A DNA stretch of 64,000 nucleotides, from positions 2,604,001-2,668,000 of the forward strand of contig RCTD01000001.1 in assembly GCA_014898415.1 (NCBI GenBank). The letters are read 5' to 3'. The notes under the pieces were generated by a model. That model was not told where the DNA came from. It saw only the letters and a list, made by a program, of their open reading frames with translations, and did not search any database. Each line of letters begins with the position of its first letter. Position 1 is the stretch's first letter. Below are positions 11,971 to 24,099 of the stretch, one piece after another. This DNA comes from Stromatinia cepivora (taxonomy: Eukaryota; Ascomycota; Leotiomycetes; Helotiales; Sclerotiniaceae). A program made the position numbers and the translations under genes.

Positions 11971-12720
11971 TTGTAAGAAAAAAAAAAGGTACAATGAGTA
12001 TAAACGAATTTCTTTTGTTGTTTGTTTGATGATGCTGAGATCAATGAAGGCAACAATAAGAAAAGAAAGCAAGCTTCAGGATTAAACCAAAAGAAAAAAA
12101 AACAAATTCACTCACTAGAAGTTATGAAAGATCTTGAAACAGTTTCCCCAATCGAATGACCAAACTTCAAGTAAGAGTCGACAACAATAAGCAAGGTAAA
12201 ATGCGCCTTAATAATTGCGATTGAATATGGTAATGGCGCAAGAAGTGACCGGTCCAAGAGAATGGTTGGAATGTATACAGCGAGAAGTCGTAAGAGAAGT
12301 TTGAGGACAAAGCAAGAATTACCTCGAGGGGTAACCTTAATCTTGCCTTACCTGGGTAACCCACGCGAGACGCCGCAAGTTATTAATTATTCGAAGTATG
12401 AAGTACCCAGTACTCAGTACTAGGGACGTGAGGTCGGTTTCGTGTGCCTGGGGTCAAATTACAAAAGAGTGAAATGACAGGATATAATGTTATTGTTGGG
12501 AAAAAGTAAAACTTTTCAAAAATTGAACTTTTTTGGGAAACAAGATTGAAGGAAGGATTTTAGAAAGTCAAGAGTTTCGAGAAACGAAGACGTCTCGACA
12601 ATGTTGGTGGTGTGGCCAGGGTTCTGAATAGGTTTAAACTAGTCAGCGCACCGTTCTCAGCGAATTGGGGGTGAAATGGGTGAAATGCAGGGGGTTTAAA
12701 AATAGACAGGGCGGGTAAAA

Positions 12721-12750
12721 AAGCACCAAGCACCAAGCACCAAGCACCAA
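12721..12750. repeat. 7-bp tandem repeat, AAGCACC x4
   Basis: Four perfect head-to-tail copies of AAGCACC followed by AA. It lies about 750 bp upstream of the phosphatase start. It looks like a slippage product, and no function is implied. Confidence 0.9.
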
Positions 12751-12935
12751 TAAAAAAGATCCCTTACTATGAATTTGATTTGCCCTTTATTTTAATTGCC
12801 TGCAACTTATTAGAGAGAAAAGTACTACTACCTACTACAGGTATGCACTCCGTACCTCTCTCAAGGGTTTTGCTTTCTTTAAAAGGCGGGTGTACCCAAC
12901 CAAACCAAGCCTTCCGTCTGCAAGAAAGCCGTAGA

Positions 12936-13060
12936 GGATGGATGGGTGGGTGGATGGGTGATGGATGGATGGATGGGTGATGGATGGATGGATGGGTGAT
13001 GGATGGATGGATGGGTGATGGATGGATGGATGGGTGGATGGGTGGATGGGTGGATGGATG
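12936..13060. repeat. GGAT-based minisatellite
   Basis: About 125 bp built from GGATGGGT and GATGGATG elements. The core is a roughly 19-bp higher-order unit repeated about four times, flanked by looser copies. The plus strand is purine-rich, with a strong G/C strand bias. The reverse strand reads as an open His-Pro-Ile frame, but that is an artefact of the repeat. A shorter related array in the opposite orientation lies at 23615-23651. Confidence 0.93.
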
Positions 13061-13330
13061 AATAAATTCGAGATTGATTTGATTTGACGAGATGAGATGA
13101 GATGAGCGTGGAAGTGTAGGTGACTGTAATTCCAGGTATAAATAGGTAGGTATGCGTACAGGTAGGTATATTTGTAAATATCTTTCTTTATTGATAGAAT
13201 AAGGTTGGGTTAAGTTGAGTTGAGTTGAGGGAGGCAATAGGTAGGTAATCTGTTTATGTTGAGAATCTGTAATAGACTTCCCTTGCGCGCGACAATTTCA
13301 CACAACACAAACCACTCGTGGGTATGATAA

Positions 13331-13350
13331 ATAGATAGATAGATAGATAG
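13331..13350. repeat. GATA microsatellite
   Basis: About five tandem copies of the tetranucleotide GATA. Fungal GATA factors bind GATA or HGATAR sites, so the array could act as a cluster of weak sites. It may equally be a neutral microsatellite. Confidence 0.85.
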
Positions 13351-15402
13351 CTGGAAACCTTGGATGAGATACGAGACAAATTTATCTGATCATATAAAGA
13401 TGAAGGAACAGGTTGGTATATGTTTGATTCCCGTGGGGTATTTCCAATAGGGTTGGTATATCGTCTGGGGGTACCTCTGTAATAATTGTATGTATGTATT
13501 GAAGGAATCAGTCGAAAGTTAATATGATGATTGTCGGGTAGGTCGAGGTCGAGGTCGAGAACAAAGGAATGGCCACGGCTTTTCAGTCACAAAAGGGAAT
13601 TCGAGTAAGTAGGTATGGTATTTAAAGAAGGAAATAAATATATGAAATTTAAGAAGCGGAGAAGGATGATGTCAGATAATGAAATTCATCATGTAAAAAA
13701 ACATTGAAATGCAGGAAAACCGAATAAATTTTGTGTAAAATGAAAAGGTAGATGGTGAGTGAGTGAGTAAGACTCTTGGACAAAAGATTTGGGGGAGAAG
13801 AGGCAGAGAGTAACTCCGTAAAGAGGCTTAAAAGAAGAAAAAAAAAACCCCAAATTCGAAGCTACAAAATTGACATCGGTGCATACGGTGCATACAACCT
13901 GGAACCCACTCCATGGATGGCTTTGTTGTCCAGGCAGATGGGTCAAATCATAGTCAAATCATAAATTCATAAATGGATTATCATTTGCAAATTTGAATTG
14001 CCTCAGGATTTCATACTTGATACTTCATACGCGTTGCCAAAATAGATTTACTGCATCTCGTATCTCCATTTTTAATTGGTCATAAACATCTATGGAAATA
14101 TATGAAACAAACTATGAAAAAAAATGTCACATTGGAAAATATCCGACGCCCCACCAATAGAATGGTGAGAAAGAAAACCTTTTCCCATATTTCGAAATGA
14201 TTGAGAGGTTGTCAAGGGTTACCAAGATTTATCAAGGGACGGGACAAAATTGCGTTTCGCTTTGATGCTCTAAGAGGGAACTTTGAAGGTCAAACCACTC
14301 GACGAACATCACTCCAGAAGGTTATTTTTCGCGTTTTCCGTCTGACGTTGAAGGAGAAGGAGAAGGAGATGGAGGGAAGTAAATCATAAATGAGGCTCAG
14401 TGTGGCTCAGTGTGGCTGGGGGATTTAATTTCATCCGTCTCCGTCTCCTGACCTTTACGTACATCAAAACGTACTTTAACATCCCAAGAAGAGAGAAGAG
14501 ATCGATGAAAAGAAAGGAAAAATAGTCAAGGTACCTCTTCTCGCTCCCGAATCATTTTCCTATCCAATTTGTCGCCTGCCCAGTGCCCAGCATTATCCAG
14601 CATTATTATACGGCGAGCGACTTGTGGGGGATGCTCATAACGAAGCATGATCCAGGACACTGCATTTGAGAACCCCCACATGGGAGATCTCATTAAAACG
14701 GTTGGTAACGAGATGTATGTCGGGTATTCAGTACGAGACTACCAGTGCGAGGTGGTCGAAAGAGCAGCTCAAAAACAGGGCGACATAGTGTATGAGAAAG
14801 TATGTGAGCAGGATCATCGACAAGTATCTAGGCTAGCTGTTTAGCTGACTGACCTGCGAGTATATCTGCATTATGATGTCCCCAAGCTATTGTCCAAGCG
14901 AGCATGAGTAATGAGACAGATGTTGAAAAAGTACAAATTTCATGCCCCGAGTTCGTCTCATTCTTTTTCTCGACCTATTGAAGCTTTGTTCATTTGAATG
15001 CCTTCTCAGGGTAAGGGACTAATTTCGGATCCAAACGCGAGATAATTATAGATATAGTAAAGAGAGAAGAGATTATTCACCATTATGCTAATGAAAATTC
15101 TATTCTGTTCAAGGACGACCTTGAAAAATAGTTGTTTAGCAGGTTACCAGGTGGATATGGCATGTTTTGTGCGTAATATACAAACGCATCCAAACCTCGG
15201 TGTTTCATTTTAACATAGCAAAATTTGAAAATTTAATTTATCAAGAGATGTTTGGCAGGATTTTGTTCCAGAGACAGAAACTCAGCCGCGATCTACTTGC
15301 CTCTACTACTAGGTATCCACAACTGCGGCCATATCAAATCGCCTCAAACAGTGATTATTCCATGAAGCCGAAGTTGAGACGAATATTTACCTAGCTGACT
15401 GT

Positions 15403-15431
15403 TGGGAGTTGGGAGTCGGGAGTCGGGAGTC
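15403..15431. repeat. 7-bp tandem repeat, (T/C)GGGAGT x4
   Basis: Four consecutive heptamers occur, two starting with T and two starting with C. It is a short G-rich array in the middle of the large spacer. No further structure is seen around it. Confidence 0.85.
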
Positions 15432-17393
15432 TTGGGACAATTGCTTTCACATGCAACTTGAAGACTTTAAAAGCAATTGGCCGGACCTTGAACAACGTTT
15501 CAGTACACATTTGGCCAGACGTAATTACGCCCCCGCATCAAGGACATCTTTTGGGTCAATAATTATTCTGTCCTCATGGTTCTGGGACATCAATGGGTCC
15601 TTGCCCCTGAATGTATGTGCAATGCAGTGCTTGAAGGGGCAAAATAATGCAAAACATTTCTCAGCTATATATTGCTGTTTTTCCTGTAATGTGATGATGC
15701 TTTTAGGGATTTGAATAGATATTGAACCTCAATAATATAACCCTAATCCTTTTTAATTCGAATCTTGAAATTTATTTTAATATTTTGTTATAGTACATCC
15801 ATCATATTGCAGTTCACAACCGCTGAAATAAATTTCTTTTAAGAAATTCTCAAGTATCACCGACGCTTTTTAATGAGAACTTTTAAATGAAGTTTTGACA
15901 GTCCATTGGATGGTTGCGAGTTCATCACTTCTACACAAGAACCAGCTGGAGGTAGGGCATAGGGGTAGGGCATCGGTATGTATCTATACATGGGTCTTTC
16001 AATCCAATCGACTGAACATTAGCATACCCCTCGAAGCGAGCTCAAGCCTTTCTATACATTCAATTGGCCACTTTCAGTGCCTAGCTAAGAAGCTGTACTG
16101 TGTGTTTTTCGAAGAGTCTTAGCTATACGGGAAGAAAAAGTTACATCCAACGACAATACATACTCACAGGCCGATGAAAGGATTTCTTCCCGCTTCGGCA
16201 GTCAATCATTGACTAATTCAGATTCAATACCAGCCATTCAGCCACCATCCAAGTGATTTGACTTGCAGTTCAGGCTGCACGATGCTAACAAACTTTCTCC
16301 TGCACGCACCAGACCCGTAGTCATGTCAAAGCACAGCTGCGAGTAGGGGTTTAGAACAGGTCTCGACTCTCGAACCATGAGTTCTACACATCTATATGTA
16401 TTATATGTATTATATGTTACATCGATCGAAATCATACCGAGAGTCACTGTGCACAATAAATGAAAGCTATTTTTGAAAGTGGACTATGGAGTACAGGATT
16501 TGGATGATACAAGGTATTTCTCCGCCTGGCAGTGGTCACGGCCCGAACTAAGCCTTGAGGGTTCATCCGCTCCATGTGTGAGTAGCGATTTCTCGCTCTT
16601 CCCCTCACAATGTCTTACCCAAATTTGAAGATTTCATGAATTATGTCTTCTCACCTTAATTCTTACAAATGTTAATTATCTGTCTGTATTTAACATCAAG
16701 AAAAGTCAAGTCGTCTAATGAATCCAAATAAAAAGCACTCTGTCATTTTAGGAACATCGAACTTTTTCACTATGGATTAGAATCATCGAAAAGTTCCCCT
16801 CACCAACATCAAATAGGTACTAGGTATATCAATCATTATGCACGTCTTTCGCTTTTAGAACACAATCTATGCAGCGAGAGGTCATGGTGGATAAGTAATT
16901 GATTAATTGCATGCGTCAGCGTAAAGAGAGGGTCAACTTTCAAGCGGTACTCTTCGAATCAAAAGCCAGTGGAAGGCTTCGAATGTGTAAGAACATTTAA
17001 TTATACAAAACTCTGCATGAAGACCATTATTATTGCTCCACCTAGTTGTCATGGTTGATATCATTTCGGATCTTGATATGATTTCAGATGAGTACAGTAC
17101 ATAACATACAGCGTTGACGAGGACGAGAATTCATAGAGGAATACCTGACTGAATAAGGATTTTACTCCGTAATTTCCAAGGAGTAGGAGTAGACTTTGAA
17201 TGCGCAGTACGTACCTAGTACTTTTAATCCATGATGAAAAGAGATCTTCCCAGCTAATCCTAATCCTAATGGAAATTACGGTTTATTGCATTTTTGACAG
17301 GGCCATTTATGCGATACTGCACCACCAAAAAACCCTTTCCACTTCGATTAATAAAAAGTGAGATGAACCCTACGAGAAACGTAAAATATTAAT

Positions 17394-17419
17394 GAAAAGA
17401 AAAGAAAAGAAAAGAAAAC
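17394..17419. repeat. AAAAG pentanucleotide repeat
   Basis: About five copies of AAAAG, a purine-only tract. It sits some 570 bp upstream of the disordered-protein start at 17989. Confidence 0.85.
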
Positions 17420-17826
17420 AAAAAATCATAGATAAATAAGCATGCGGATGGAGGTACACCAATTAATATAATAAATAATAGGGAAAGAACACAACCGAAA
17501 TTCTCCTTTTTAATAGATGTTCTCGTTGTGCATTTTCTTCCATTTTCTCCATTCTCTTCAAAAAGAAATATATGTACCACTGTAACTGCTTGGTATCTAG
17601 ATAGACTTTCATGTTGTATATAGTAAAGAAGTAGGCATTTATTATCAATAATCCCCAATTCTCCAATTATCATTTATCCCTACGATTCTATAGCTTTATT
17701 TTCTTATGAGCACGGCCATTTGCTATCAAAACTTGACCTACGGACGGATATGCAGTAGCTGCATGGTTGGTTGATGACGGAACCTGACCTTCCTCACACC
17801 ATTCTACCTAACCTTTTTCTTTTCTC

Positions 17827-17898
17827 TTCACACACATAACATACACACATACACATACACATACACAAACACAAACACATTCACATTCACATTCACAC
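17827..17898 (+). repeat. CA-rich repeat in the leader of the downstream gene
   Basis: Degenerate tandem units of ACACAT, ACACAA and TTCACA form about 70 bp lacking G. A T-rich stretch follows before the ATG at 17989. The position suggests promoter or 5' untranslated leader sequence of the downstream gene. This is inference; no transcript start can be read. Confidence 0.75.
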
Positions 17899-17988
17899 CC
17901 AATTTTTTTATTCCTTTTTTTTTTTAATATTTTTTACATACAATCAATCTTCGCTTTGACTTGATATGTTAGACTATTTTTATTCAAG

Positions 17989-20845
17989 ATGTCACAAATC
18001 CCCCAATCACCAAGTACAAGATCAAAACCAAGACCAAGACCTTTATCGTTTCATTCCCATAGAGTTGATCATAATTCCTCTAAATTGCCCAGAATACGTT
18101 ATGCGCCCGATATAATTACACAAATACCAACAACCGCCGGAGAAGAAGCAGCATATCATCATCATTCAACATTATCACAATCAGCTGACTCAAATATGGC
18201 GACTGCAAATACTGCAAATACTTCCATCGCTGCCAATTCTAACATGAATGCTGAGGAAAATAATAATAATAATAATCTAAAACTTAAATCTTCTAGTTTT
18301 GATTTGAAATTCACCGGGAATCATTCTACCGTTGCGACCCCTTTTAGTCCGACAAATCCAAATAAGAAGGAGCCATTTCGCACGAGGATATTAAATTCAT
18401 TCACTGGGAGTCCGGTTAGATCAGGGTCACCTAAATCAGCATTGTCGCGTCGAACATTATCTTATCCCACGCCTACACCTAATAGAGCTTCAGTCACGAC
18501 CAATACTTCCACGAAACTTCAACACGAAACGGCATCAAGGATTGTCGCATTAGAAAAAAATGCAAGGAAAGTGCCTGCTCATATCAATGGCAAGAATGGA
18601 ATAACGGCTGAAGTCGCAAAAGGTTCAACTTCGACAATGTTATCTCCAGGAGCATCATACGTCTCACAAACAACGAATTGGATTGCGGACCAATCTCATT
18701 TGGATCAAACTCCTTCTCCTTCAACATCGTATGCACCACAATCATCTTTGGAGAATACACCATCGCGACCTGTGTTTCTACCCGCGAGGGGCTTCAAGAA
18801 TAACAACAAAATGGAACCGGACCTGACAGAGAGGGAATCTGCATTAAGGAGTTTAGAGGGACGGAATCCTCGGAAAGAATTACCGGATGAGCGAAATTCT
18901 GATGAAGCGGACTTGTTCTTACAGGTTGCGCAAGAGGAAGATGATATGAATAGGCAGAAGAATCCAGCCTTCAATAGATTAGATTCTAGAAAGGTAATAC
19001 ATTCTTATTTTCTTTTCCTATGTTTGCAATTTTAACTTGCATCGGGATATTTTCCAAATGTGGCTTAAAATATCTAACTCGTCTCGATAGTCCCGCATCG
19101 GTATGCGCCAATCTCTCCCTGCTCCTAACTTCCGATCTTCGTATTTTCGTCGTGAAGCCGATCAAGAAACAAAGCCAACAGCTCGTTACGCGGAAGACGC
19201 AGAAAGTCTAGCACAAGTATTGGATGACAATTCACCTGCAAGGAAAGGACCTGCTACTTCAACAACCTCGATTCCGAACGAGCAAAGGAAGCGATCGTAT
19301 GCAACTGCGGCCTTGTCGAACCCTACAACTCCACGAACCAATAACCGAGAAGGCGATTTTGAACCGCAGTCATACGCTGGACGACGACCATCTATACAGG
19401 ACCGAACAATTACTGCCTACCGACAGTCCAATTTGTCCACTTCGTACTCCGTTCCCCGAACTACTACTTATCATTCTTCTCCACTTGTGGCGCAACCGAT
19501 GGAGGTCGGCGAACAACATGAAACACAACGTGCAACAGAAGGCACTGCGTCGACCGTGTCCACGACTGCACCTTCTACTGTTTGGGACGAACTAGATGAT
19601 CTGAAATCGCGTATACATAGATTGGAATTGACGGGCAAATTGCCGACAACATCTGGTGCAGCTGTCTCCCGAGCCACCCACGAGCGACCTCCCACCGCTG
19701 CCACAACCGAAACTACCATGTCAACATCACCAAAACGTGGACGTGGTAATAGCATATCCCCAACTGAAGCTCCTTCCGTAGATGTGTCCAAAGTTGAAAA
19801 CCATCCTCTCTTGCGATCCGCATTATTAAATTCGAAGCCTTTATTGGACCCCGAAATATACAAGTCTTTGGAGGCTACAGCAAATGACGCATTGGCAATC
19901 TCTGCCATGATGGGAACCTCCGGTCAACCTGGGCCGATATCAAGTTCCCAATCATCCATTGGCGGAGCACATTCTAATTTCTCTGATCGACAAGTCCGTC
20001 GAAAAGCAGACAGTTTATGTCGCAGTTTAACGGAACTTTGTCTTTCATTGTCGGAACGAAGATCAAACGATCATGATACTACTCTGACACAGATTCGACA
20101 GAATGGTCGTGGTCAGGATGTTGAAACCCGCCAAAGTATAGAGCCTGTTAGCCCAAGGCAGCCGCCTTCTAGTGACATAGCAAAGTTAAAGGCGAGTCCA
20201 AGATCATATAGCCGTCTTGAGGCCCGAAGAAGCACCCTTCTGGCAACAAATACATTACCGACTTTGAGATATCCACCGCCTGAGAACACAACACCAACGC
20301 AAAGTCTAGCAGCAGGACGTCGCACATCTCTGTTACTTCGCAGTCGACGCGCTGAGACCGAAGATCCCCAAGAAACGGTGGAGGCTCGATTTCGAGCACC
20401 CTCAAGAGCTAAAACGGACATCGGACGCAGGGGAGAAATCCCTCGGGAGGAAATGCCACGTCCTCACTTTCCCGAAGACGACATGAGATCCGGCACAACC
20501 TCATCATCATTAGCACTCAGAAGGTCATATACGACAGCCCTCAGTCCTAACAGGGGGCCACAACCCTCTCCACTCACACAAATCAACACCGGCAGAAGAT
20601 CTTATGAACGAACACCGGAGAGAGAGATTCTTGTAAACTCAAGTCTAGGCGGCAGTGGTGGTGGTCGTAGATATCTGGATCGAACTCCCGAGAGGGATAC
20701 TACAAGCCTTTCAGGAAGATTGGCCGAGGAACGTGGGCAGAGAAAGGTATCTGCTCCTTTGGGTTTGGGCGCCAGGAACAGAGCTGGCAGCCTTATGAGA
20801 AGCAAGGAGCCATTGGGCCCCTCGCAATCTGGTGCTTACCAGTAA
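17989..20845 (+). CDS. Large intrinsically disordered protein of unknown function, 919 aa
   Basis: Two exons, 17989-18993 and 19091-20845, joined in phase 0 by a 97-bp GTAATA..TAG intron. The protein is rich in Ser, Thr, Pro, Arg and Asn, with many SP/TP and RRxS-type sites. AAT triplets encode an Asn run near residue 90. A conserved-looking short helix, VWDELDDLKSRIHRLELTGK, lies about residue 490, followed by LPTTSGAA. A second ordered patch (HPLLRSALLNSKPLLDPEIY and a following helix) lies near residue 570. Two RTPER motifs sit near the C-terminus. I do not recognise it securely: it resembles fungal proteins often labelled LPXTG-like, and possibly septal-pore-associated proteins, but that is only a guess. 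It has no signal peptide or membrane span. Confidence 0.8.
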
Positions 20846-21875
20846 ATTTCATTTATGATTCCATTTGTACAAAGAAAAATTCGGAGTTCGTCACAGGTTT
20901 CTTTCAGCGCTTCTGCGCACGGGTTTGTTAGGAGGATATTTCTTTATATTATTTTTGATTTTATAACCATAGGGGGAGAGAAACATTTTCAAGATACCCC
21001 GGGTACATACGATGGCACGATTAGAGGGGTTTGAGGATTACATATCAGCGAGGTTACATATTAGCGAAAGGGATTAGGGCATGCTCTTTAGGTACATATT
21101 ACTGCTTAGCTTCGGCGTGCGGTTTAGCCTAGGCTGGGGTTTTTGGTTGCTTGCTCTTGTGGTTGTAAAATCACTTGAATCGTTGCTGGATATGGCTATT
21201 CAATTGGGATTCCGCTTTGGCATACAAGGAGATGGATCCAAAGTGAATTGGGAGGAGTCTGGATTGAGCACAACATTGGAGAAGTGACAGACTTTCTACT
21301 TATGAATGTATTATATTATTATTTATCAGCAATAAATATATGTAAAAAAGAATATTTGCAAGGCATTTTGTTAGTAATATCATATTGTGCCTTTTGGTGA
21401 TGTAGTATAATTAGTGAATTGAATGTGAAGATTTTGAGTCCTACGAACAACTAGCTTAAGAAGATGAAGTCAACTCTTGTCTGACGAAAATATTCACACC
21501 AAAAATATCAATCCCCCTTGGGATTTCGAATTATACATAGGCACTAATCCCATCTCATCTCACCTCATCGATGACTCTTCCATTGCTACTCGAGTTATTG
21601 CCTCCAGAAATTTCATATAAGCGAACTAATGTGTAACCCCACCACAACCTTTTATACCCCGCCATAATGCGTGTGTGCATGATCAAACTCATCAATTAGG
21701 TGCTTAAATGTACTGCCATTTCCTCCGCAACAAAATACCCGGAAATCATTTTGAGATATTAAGATATTACGGGCACGCATTTAAGATACATCGTCGTATC
21801 CATTCACAAGCTTTTGAAATCCACAGTTCAGCCTCATATTCTTGCTCGCAAGACTCGCGACGCAGATATACAAGG
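20846..21875. other. Spacer between tandem plus-strand genes
   Basis: It should hold the 3' untranslated region of the disordered-protein gene and the promoter of the Tpt1 gene. The frame of Tpt1 extends upstream to an ATG at 21708, which would add 56 residues with no resemblance to the family. I treat that part as leader. No other element is seen. Confidence 0.5.
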
Positions 21876-23021
21876 ATGGCGAATGTGAGCGCGACGGACA
21901 TGGCTACTTTTGCAGAAGATATCGATGGAGCGGATTTAGTTAAGAAGAGTGGGAGAGGAGGAAAGGGAGGCAGAGGCGGAAGGAGTGGAAGGGGTGGTGG
22001 GGGAGGACAGAATAGGGAAGTGGTTATTAGTAAGGCGCTGTCTAAGTTGCTGAGACATGCGGCCGAGGATGAGGGGTTGAAATTGGATGCGGAGGGATAC
22101 GCTAGATTGGATTTGGTGGTGAGTTTTCTTCTTGTTTTGGATTTGATGGAAATATGGGGGATACGGGTGCAAGAGAGGGAGGAATATGGAAAATGGAATT
22201 GAGGAGAATCACGTGGCTATCCTCATATTCTTTTTATGGACATGAGATGTTACAAGTAAGAAGAATCAAGCTCACAAATATCCTAGATGCAATGGCCTCG
22301 CCTCAAATCTCTTAAGCCGACATTCACCGATATCCGCACCGCCGTCCACGATAATGCTAAACAGCGTTTTTCGATGAAAGCCAATCCCGCACTTCCAACA
22401 CCTCCTTCTCCATCCTCGGAGAATCCATCGGATTGGGTTATTCGTGCTAATCAAGGCCATTCTATTGCTATTGATTCAGCTGCCCTGTTAGTTCCTATTA
22501 CTATCGAGGTGGGAAACGTGCCGGAGACTTGTGTTCATGGTACATATTTTGCGTTTTACGAGGAAATTGTAAGAAGTGGAGGATTAAAGAAGATGGGAAG
22601 GAATCACGTACATTTCGGAACCGGAGTACCGGAAGAAGGAGGGGTTATAAGTGGGATGAGGGGAGATGCGGAGGTATTGATTTATGTGGATGTTAAAAAG
22701 TGTTTGGAAGAGGAACCGGAGGTGAAATGGTGGATTAGTGATAATGGGGTTGTGTTGACTGAGGGAGACGCAGATGGAGTTGTGGGAACGAGGTTTTGGA
22801 AGAGAGTTGAGGGGAGGAGGGAGGGCGGTGTGCTTTGGGAGGATGGAGTGAAGGTGAAGGAGTTGGATGAAAGTTTAAGGAATAGAAAGGCGCCAGTGGG
22901 AAAGGGAAGAAGAGTTGGTGGGAGGAGAGGAGGTGGAAGAGGTGGGGGAAGAGTGGGGAGAACTACGGGTGGAACTGCTGATACTAATATAGAAGAAGCT
23001 AAACCTGTAGGGGAGACATAG
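21876..23021 (+). CDS. TPT1: tRNA 2'-phosphotransferase (Tpt1/KptA family), 325 aa
   Basis: Removes the 2'-phosphate left at the splice junction after fungal tRNA ligation, passing it to NAD+ as ADP-ribose 1'',2''-cyclic phosphate. Exons are 21876-22118 and 22287-23021, with GTGAGT/TAG junctions and a phase-0 intron of 168 bp. Family signatures are clear: SKALSKLLRHAA near the start of the fold, then RANQGHS, HGTYFAFYEEI and GRNHVHFGTG, carrying the Arg, His and Arg residues that act in NAD+ and RNA binding. The core is flanked by Gly/Arg-rich segments, near residues 25-45 (GRGGKGGRGGRSGRG) and 300-320 (GRRGGGRGGGRVGR). These probably add RNA affinity. Yeast Tpt1 is about 230 aa, so these tails explain much of the extra length. 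Confidence 0.94.
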
Positions 23022-24099
23022 AGATACCAAAATCTTCAACCAAAAGCAGTAAATTCAACTCAATATTTACTATTCAACCTCGCCCCATACTCTCATATGC
23101 AGCAATAAATACACAACTAAGACTATAGGCTTCTGATTTGTAGAAGCACAACAAAATGTTCTATCAGATCTTATCTGCTCAATAGCCAACGATACCAGCG
23201 GACGGAAGAAGCTCCACTGATGTTCAGAACGAATTGACTCTAGAGTCTCACAACAAATTACACTCACTACACATCTAGAACTCACCTATCTACATGTTTT
23301 TCCCCTCTTCTATTTTCAACTCATTTCACTCTCTCTCCTCCCGTCCATCCCGCTTCTTGATAATCTATCCCCACCACAACCTGTGTAAATAAATCGGATC
23401 AAAGAAAATGGACGAGTAGGGCAGAGTAGATAGATAATATAATGCTTTATCCAAGTTTCCCTTGTAAATCAATCCAAGAACAATTGGTTGGGTTTTGGTA
23501 TATCTCCTCCATTTCTCCCTTCCTTCTCTCTTCGCTCATTCCCTTCCTCTTATATTTCTAATGTATTGTAGGGATATGTTAACCAATCCAACAATCCAAC
23601 CATCACTTTCTTTACCACCATCCACCCATCCACCCATCCACCCATCCATCCTCTAAACCCAACCCCAAACCACAAAAATATGCCAACAAATCTCCTTCCA
23701 ATACGCCTGTACACACCCCTCACACACGCTTCCCGCAACCAGCTGTTGGTCCGTCAAAGCCAATCTTCCATGTATGAAATCTACTATCAAGGTAGAGATG
23801 ATTCGCGAATGGTGTGCTGGGTGTAAGGTGAAGGCTGAGTTGACTGCTGAGATGGTTAGGGTTAAGTGTGGATAGGGGGAGAAAGGGAGAAGAGGAGGAG
23901 ATTAGGGCAGATAAATGTTTTTTATAGGATGTTGGGATGTGTGGTGTAGAGTGGTAAGTTAATTACATGTATAAGATTCGTCTTTGGATAATCCTGAAAT
24001 TTCTTTTGACATTGCTGTTTGTATATGTTTGTATGAATTGTTGTATATTTTCAATGATATGAAGTGATGTAATATATATACTTAAAAGACTATACTTCA
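23022..24099. other. Convergent 3' spacer with a small minisatellite
   Basis: It lies between the 3' ends of the Tpt1 gene (+) and the adaptor-like gene (-). It carries both 3' untranslated regions and a short CCATCCAC array at 23615-23651. I see no coding content. Confidence 0.55.
23615..23651. repeat. CCATCCAC short tandem repeat
   Basis: Four to five tandem copies of CCATCCAC/CCATCCAT. This is the reverse complement of the GGATGGGT/GGATGG units at 12936-13060, so the window holds two arrays of the same motif family in opposite orientation. Confidence 0.85.

Larger units (their letters stand above)
11971..17988. other. 6 kb divergent non-coding block with many short repeats
   Basis: It separates the phosphatase (-) from the disordered-protein gene (+). 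All open frames are short and composition-driven, for example a His-Pro-Ile-rich frame that merely reads through the GGAT minisatellite. I see no tRNA with both a plausible cloverleaf and B box. Listed separately are tandem repeats at 12721, 12936, 13331, 15403, 17394 and 17827. Long upstream regions are common before fungal regulatory genes, and long 5' untranslated regions or unannotated RNAs could lie here. Confidence 0.6.

Noticed and set aside
12767..13237. 156-codon His/Pro/Ile-rich minus-strand frame
   Set aside because: It is the translation of the GGAT minisatellite; repeats of this kind stay open by chance.
15409..15714. 101-codon frame in the large spacer
   Set aside because: Cys/Trp-rich random-looking translation, no splice partners, no known family.
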